A model generated the notes under the pieces. The model was given only the letters and a program-made list of their open reading frames with translations, searched no databases and was not told the origin of the DNA. A stretch of 64,000 bases of DNA, from contig JACJZJ010000003.1 of NCBI GenBank assembly GCA_020635675.1, positions 124,001-188,000 on the forward strand, read 5' to 3'. Position 1 is the stretch's first letter; each line of letters opens with the position of its first letter. The position numbers and the translations under genes were made by a program. This document shows, piece by piece, positions 61,473-64,000 of the stretch. This stretch comes from Flavobacteriales bacterium (GTDB lineage Bacteria > Bacteroidota > Bacteroidia > Flavobacteriales_F > PHOS-HE28).

Positions 61473-62243
61473 TCACAACCCCCCGAACTTCTTCGGCCGC
61501 CCCTCATCGTACCACTTCAACAGCGTATCGATGATGTACTCGATCTTCCGGCTGTCCGCCCAGGTCCCGCGGAACACCAGGTTGCCGTCGGCGTCCACCA
61601 CGTAGGCGGCGTTCGGAGCGCGGCCATAGCTGTCCAGCACGCGGTCATCGAGCCCATCGACCAGCACGGGGATGTTCACGGTCTGTCCGAGCTCCTGGGC
61701 ATAGGCCAGCTTTTCATGCTCGCTCCTGGGCGTGGGGTAGTTCCTGTAGCTGACCTTGTCGCCGGGATGGAGCTCGCGGCCATAGACCATGAACAGGCGC
61801 ACGCGGCCCGTGTCGTACTTCTCCTGCAGCTTGTCCCACAGGGGCAGCTGGAACCGGGCGGGTGGGTTGGTGATGCTGCCGAACATGAAAGCGCGGATCT
61901 TTCCTTTTTCCGCTGCGAGATGAAAGGGTGCACCCGTCCGCGCAATGGGCAGGGTGAAGTCCTTCGTCCTTGTGGCCACACGTTCCCCTTCGCTGTAGGA
62001 GCGGATGTCATCGATGGTGGCCCGGATCACCTTGTCGAAGTTCATGCGCCAGATGTTCACCTCCTTGCGCATGGCCTTGATCTCGGCCTTTGTATAGCTG
62101 TTCAGATAGAAGTCGAGATCATCATGAAAGATGATCGCACTGTCCGTCACCATCGGATGGGCATCCCAGTTGTTCGGGATCTGTGCGAGTGCGGAACCCG
62201 TGATCAGGAGGGAAAGGAGAAGGTGGGCGGTACGGAAGGGCAT
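61473..62243 (-). CDS. Thioredoxin-fold protein related to iodothyronine deiodinases, catalytic residues lost
   Basis: A 256-residue exported protein (signal peptide ending SALA). Residues about 90-245 match the deiodinase fold: GSITNPPAR at residues 122-130 aligns with the GSxTxPP active-site loop, GRELHPGD at 155-162 with the conserved EAHPSD, and APNAAYVVDADGNLVFRGTW with the later YGALPER-V-type region. Both reactive positions are replaced, Ile where Cys often stands and Asn where Sec/Cys stands, so deiodinase or peroxidase chemistry is unlikely. No UGA codon occurs there. A TATTTTTG -7 element is four bases before the ATG. Function unknown. Confidence 0.65.
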   Translation of the reverse strand: MPFRTAHLLLSLLITGSALAQIPNNWDAHPMVTDSAIIFHDDLDFYLNSYTKAEIKAMRKEVNIWRMNFDKVIRATIDDIRSYSEGERVATRTKDFTLPIARTGAPFHLAAEKGKIRAFMFGSITNPPARFQLPLWDKLQEKYDTGRVRLFMVYGRELHPGDKVSYRNYPTPRSEHEKLAYAQELGQTVNIPVLVDGLDDRVLDSYGRAPNAAYVVDADGNLVFRGTWADSRKIEYIIDTLLKWYDEGRPKKFGGL

Positions 62244-62247
62244 GCGC

Positions 62248-62255
62248 CAAAAATA
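62248..62255 (-). promoter_or_regulatory. -7 element of the deiodinase-like gene
   Basis: Minus-strand TATTTTTG, an exact TAnnTTTG match with a four-base gap to the ATG at 62243. Confidence 0.55.
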
Positions 62256-62296
62256 GCGGCCCCGGGCATCGACGCCCGCGAACGATCAGGAGGGGA

Positions 62297-62860
62297 TCAG
62301 TTCCCCCATTGGCCTTGAAAACCGGTCTGGAAGCTCTGGTAATCCTGCTTCTTGTAGGCGCCCTCCCCGATGAACTTCAGGATCGGCTCGATCTGGGCCG
62401 GGGTCAGATAGCCCTGCACCGGGGCGATCACCTCCAGGTCCTCGTTCAGGTAGACCACGGTCGGGTAGGCGATGCGGCCGTTCACATTGGCGATGGCATA
62501 GGTGAACTGGTGCGTGCTGTTGCGGATCCCGGCGTTCGGGTCGTAACCCGGATTCTCGAACTTCTGCTCCTTGAAGGTCACGGCGTCAGGGCTTTCCGCA
62601 TCGAACTTCACCGCGTAGAAATGCTTGTTCACGTAGGCTGCGAGGCGTGGGTCGGTGAAGGTGCGCGTGGCCAGCATGCGGCAGGGGCCGCACCATTTGG
62701 TGTACACATCCATCACCACCGGTCGGGGTGCCTTCTTCACCGCCTCCTGCATCTCGCCCACGGACATCCAGTGGATCGCTTCGGCGCTTTCCGGCTTGAC
62801 CGGTTGCTGGGCATGGGCTAGGAGCGGGACGATGGACAGGGCGTGGAGGAGGATGCGCAT
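62297..62860 (-). CDS. Exported thioredoxin-family protein (DsbD-gamma-like)
   Basis: A 187-residue periplasmic protein with signal peptide (MRILLHALSIVPLLAHAQ) and a thioredoxin active site WCGPC (C57/C60) in DVYTKWCGPCRMLATRTF, then PTVVYLNEDLEVIAPVQGYL with the cis-proline. The long helix after the active site (TFTDPRLAAYVNKHFYAVKF) is like DsbD-gamma/thioredoxin_7 proteins. Likely a reductase or disulphide shuffler for exported proteins. The start at 62860 (ATG) is preceded by TAGCTTTA four bases upstream; a GTG at 62863 is adjacent. Confidence 0.85.
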   Translation of the reverse strand: MRILLHALSIVPLLAHAQQPVKPESAEAIHWMSVGEMQEAVKKAPRPVVMDVYTKWCGPCRMLATRTFTDPRLAAYVNKHFYAVKFDAESPDAVTFKEQKFENPGYDPNAGIRNSTHQFTYAIANVNGRIAYPTVVYLNEDLEVIAPVQGYLTPAQIEPILKFIGEGAYKKQDYQSFQTGFQGQWGN

Positions 62861-62915
62861 CACGTAAAGCTAGGTCAGCCGAAGCATCAAGGTTCGTGCC
62901 GGGAACGCCCGGCCA

Positions 62916-64000
62916 TCAGTGGATCCCCTTCATCAGCCGACGCACACCCGGGGAGATCGCGATGAGGACCACCCCTGCGACGAGCGCGTAGACCGCCAGC
63001 TGATGGTAGCCCTGGGTGTAGTTCACCAGCTTGGCCATGTTGGAGGCGTTCGGGTCGGCGGTGCTCATCCCAGCGCCCAGCAGGCCCGCGACGTACTGGC
63101 CGTAGGCGCTGGCCAGGAACCACATGCCCATCATCAACCCTTGGATGGATTGGGGGGAGAGCTTGGTCATCAGCGACAGGCCGATGGGTGAGAGGCTCAG
63201 TTCCCCGAAGGTGATCACGAAATAGCCCAGGGTGAAGATGTCCAGCGAGGTCATGCCGTCGGCATCCGCGAAGAAGATGGTGGCATAGAAGGCGAAGAAG
63301 GCCACGGCGACCAGCAGGAAGCCGATGCCGAACTTGACCACGGAATTGGGCTCCAGCTTTCGCTTGCTCAGCCAGATCCAGAGCAGGCCCACCAGCGGCG
63401 CGAAAACGATGACGAACAAGGAGTTCGCGCTGTTGTTCACCACGTTCGGGTCCATCGGGATGAAACCGAGCAATGTGTGGTGCAGGTTGTTCAACGCGAA
63501 CAGGCTCAGCGAGCCCCCGGCCTGCTCGAAGAAGGCCCAGAAAAGGATGGAGAAAATGATGAACACCAATGCCGCCAGCAGCCGCTTGTTCTCCTTGCTA
63601 TTGAACCGGCGCATCTCCCAGCCGAGATAGACCAGCGTGGCCGGGCCGATGATGTACATGAACAGGTCCGTGTAGTGGGTGTTGGTGACGAGCTTCAGGA
63701 TGAAGGGGATCACCAAGAGCGATCCGATGTACGTGGCGATCTCATAGGATCGGCGCTTGTTCCTCGGCATGTCCGGATGCAGGGGTGAAAGGCCGATGGG
63801 CCCCAGGCTCCGGCGCCGGATGAAGAAGTTGATCAGGCTGATGGTCATCACCACGCTCACCAGCGCGAAAGCGAGCGCCCAGCTGTAGTGCTTGCCCACC
63901 CACACCATCAGGATGCCACCGAACAGCGCGCCGAGGTTGATGCCCGAGTAGAACAGGCTGAACCCGGCATCGCGTCTGCTGTCGCCTTCGTGGTACAGCT
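62916..64000 (-). CDS. POT-family peptide:H+ symporter, partial at right edge
   Basis: The minus-strand frame continues through the right edge, so the N-terminal part (with the E-x-x-E-R motif) is missing. Visible are helices from the middle to the end, including RRDAGFSLFYSGINLGALFG, FFEQAGGSLSLFALNN and FVITFGELSLSPIGLSLMTK, the last being a conserved PTR2/POT block near the end of the family. It imports di- or tripeptides using the proton gradient. An internal Met at 63908 is not the start. It is the last gene here. Confidence 0.88.
   Translation of the reverse strand, partial: LYHEGDSRRDAGFSLFYSGINLGALFGGILMVWVGKHYSWALAFALVSVVMTISLINFFIRRRSLGPIGLSPLHPDMPRNKRRSYEIATYIGSLLVIPFILKLVTNTHYTDLFMYIIGPATLVYLGWEMRRFNSKENKRLLAALVFIIFSILFWAFFEQAGGSLSLFALNNLHHTLLGFIPMDPNVVNNSANSLFVIVFAPLVGLLWIWLSKRKLEPNSVVKFGIGFLLVAVAFFAFYATIFFADADGMTSLDIFTLGYFVITFGELSLSPIGLSLMTKLSPQSIQGLMMGMWFLASAYGQYVAGLLGAGMSTADPNASNMAKLVNYTQGYHQLAVYALVAGVVLIAISPGVRRLMKGIH

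Noticed and set aside
61866..61868. Selenocysteine at the deiodinase active site
   Set aside because: The codon is AAC for Asn, not TGA, so no selenocysteine can be placed.

Overview
The window comes from a high-GC member of the Bacteroidota, most likely a Flavobacteriales-type lineage. Four things support this. Eight secreted proteins carry C-terminal type IX secretion (T9SS) sorting domains. LpxC and FabZ are fused, as is usual in this phylum. A PorX-type response regulator/PglZ protein is present. Promoter-like TAnnTTTG elements precede many genes, and I see almost no Shine-Dalgarno sequences. I saw no rRNA, tRNA, CRISPR array or intact mobile element.

Layout. 0-3 kb: a truncated membrane or secreted protein, RNase HII, a GT4 glycosyltransferase and two small lipoproteins. 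3.0-7.9 kb: a polysaccharide export block on the plus strand (Wzx-like flippase, two tandem Wzz-like proteins, Wzy/ligase). 7.9-18.7 kb: a minus-strand envelope block. It reads lpxD, lpxC-fabZ and lpxA with 4-nt overlaps, then an ABC ATPase, two related T9SS-exported proteins, efp, a second lpxD-like gene and a GAF-PP2C phosphatase. 18.8-20.4 kb: a Cys/His/Met-rich small membrane protein, an SDR and a gap holding a transposase remnant. 20.4-25.6 kb: three T9SS-exported proteins (a tandem paralogous pair of lower GC and a CocE-type hydrolase). 25.6-29.7 kb: small and hypothetical envelope proteins, an S1/P1 nuclease, a beta-barrel and a HemS-type haem protein. 29.7-34.7 kb: an HD hydrolase divergent from porX-tsaE-ald-DUF4258-like. 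34.7-40.5 kb: CnoX-like thioredoxin, Rieske protein, proline dehydrogenase, aroB and aroA. 40.5-48.2 kb: a BNR-repeat T9SS protein, formate-THF ligase, a polytopic membrane protein, a small DNA-binding protein with a clear promoter and terminator, and an OmpA-family protein. 48.3-56.8 kb: two beta-helix T9SS proteins, one of 2129 residues built from four repeats. 56.9-59.5 kb: a LytTR response regulator with a TPR histidine kinase. 59.6-64 kb: a MATE exporter, a decayed four-helix-bundle gene, a deiodinase-like protein without its catalytic residues, a thioredoxin and a truncated POT transporter.

The common theme is the cell envelope: lipid A synthesis, polysaccharide export, and many T9SS-exported surface proteins with a likely T9SS regulator (PorX) in the same window. 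The items most worth a second look are the repeated placement of TAnnTTTG elements 3-8 nt before start codons (predicted leaderless mRNAs), the degenerate deiodinase, the four-unit beta-helix protein, the paralogous exported pair with different sorting domains placed inside the lipid A/efp block, and the GC mosaic of the 20.4-23.6 kb pair.
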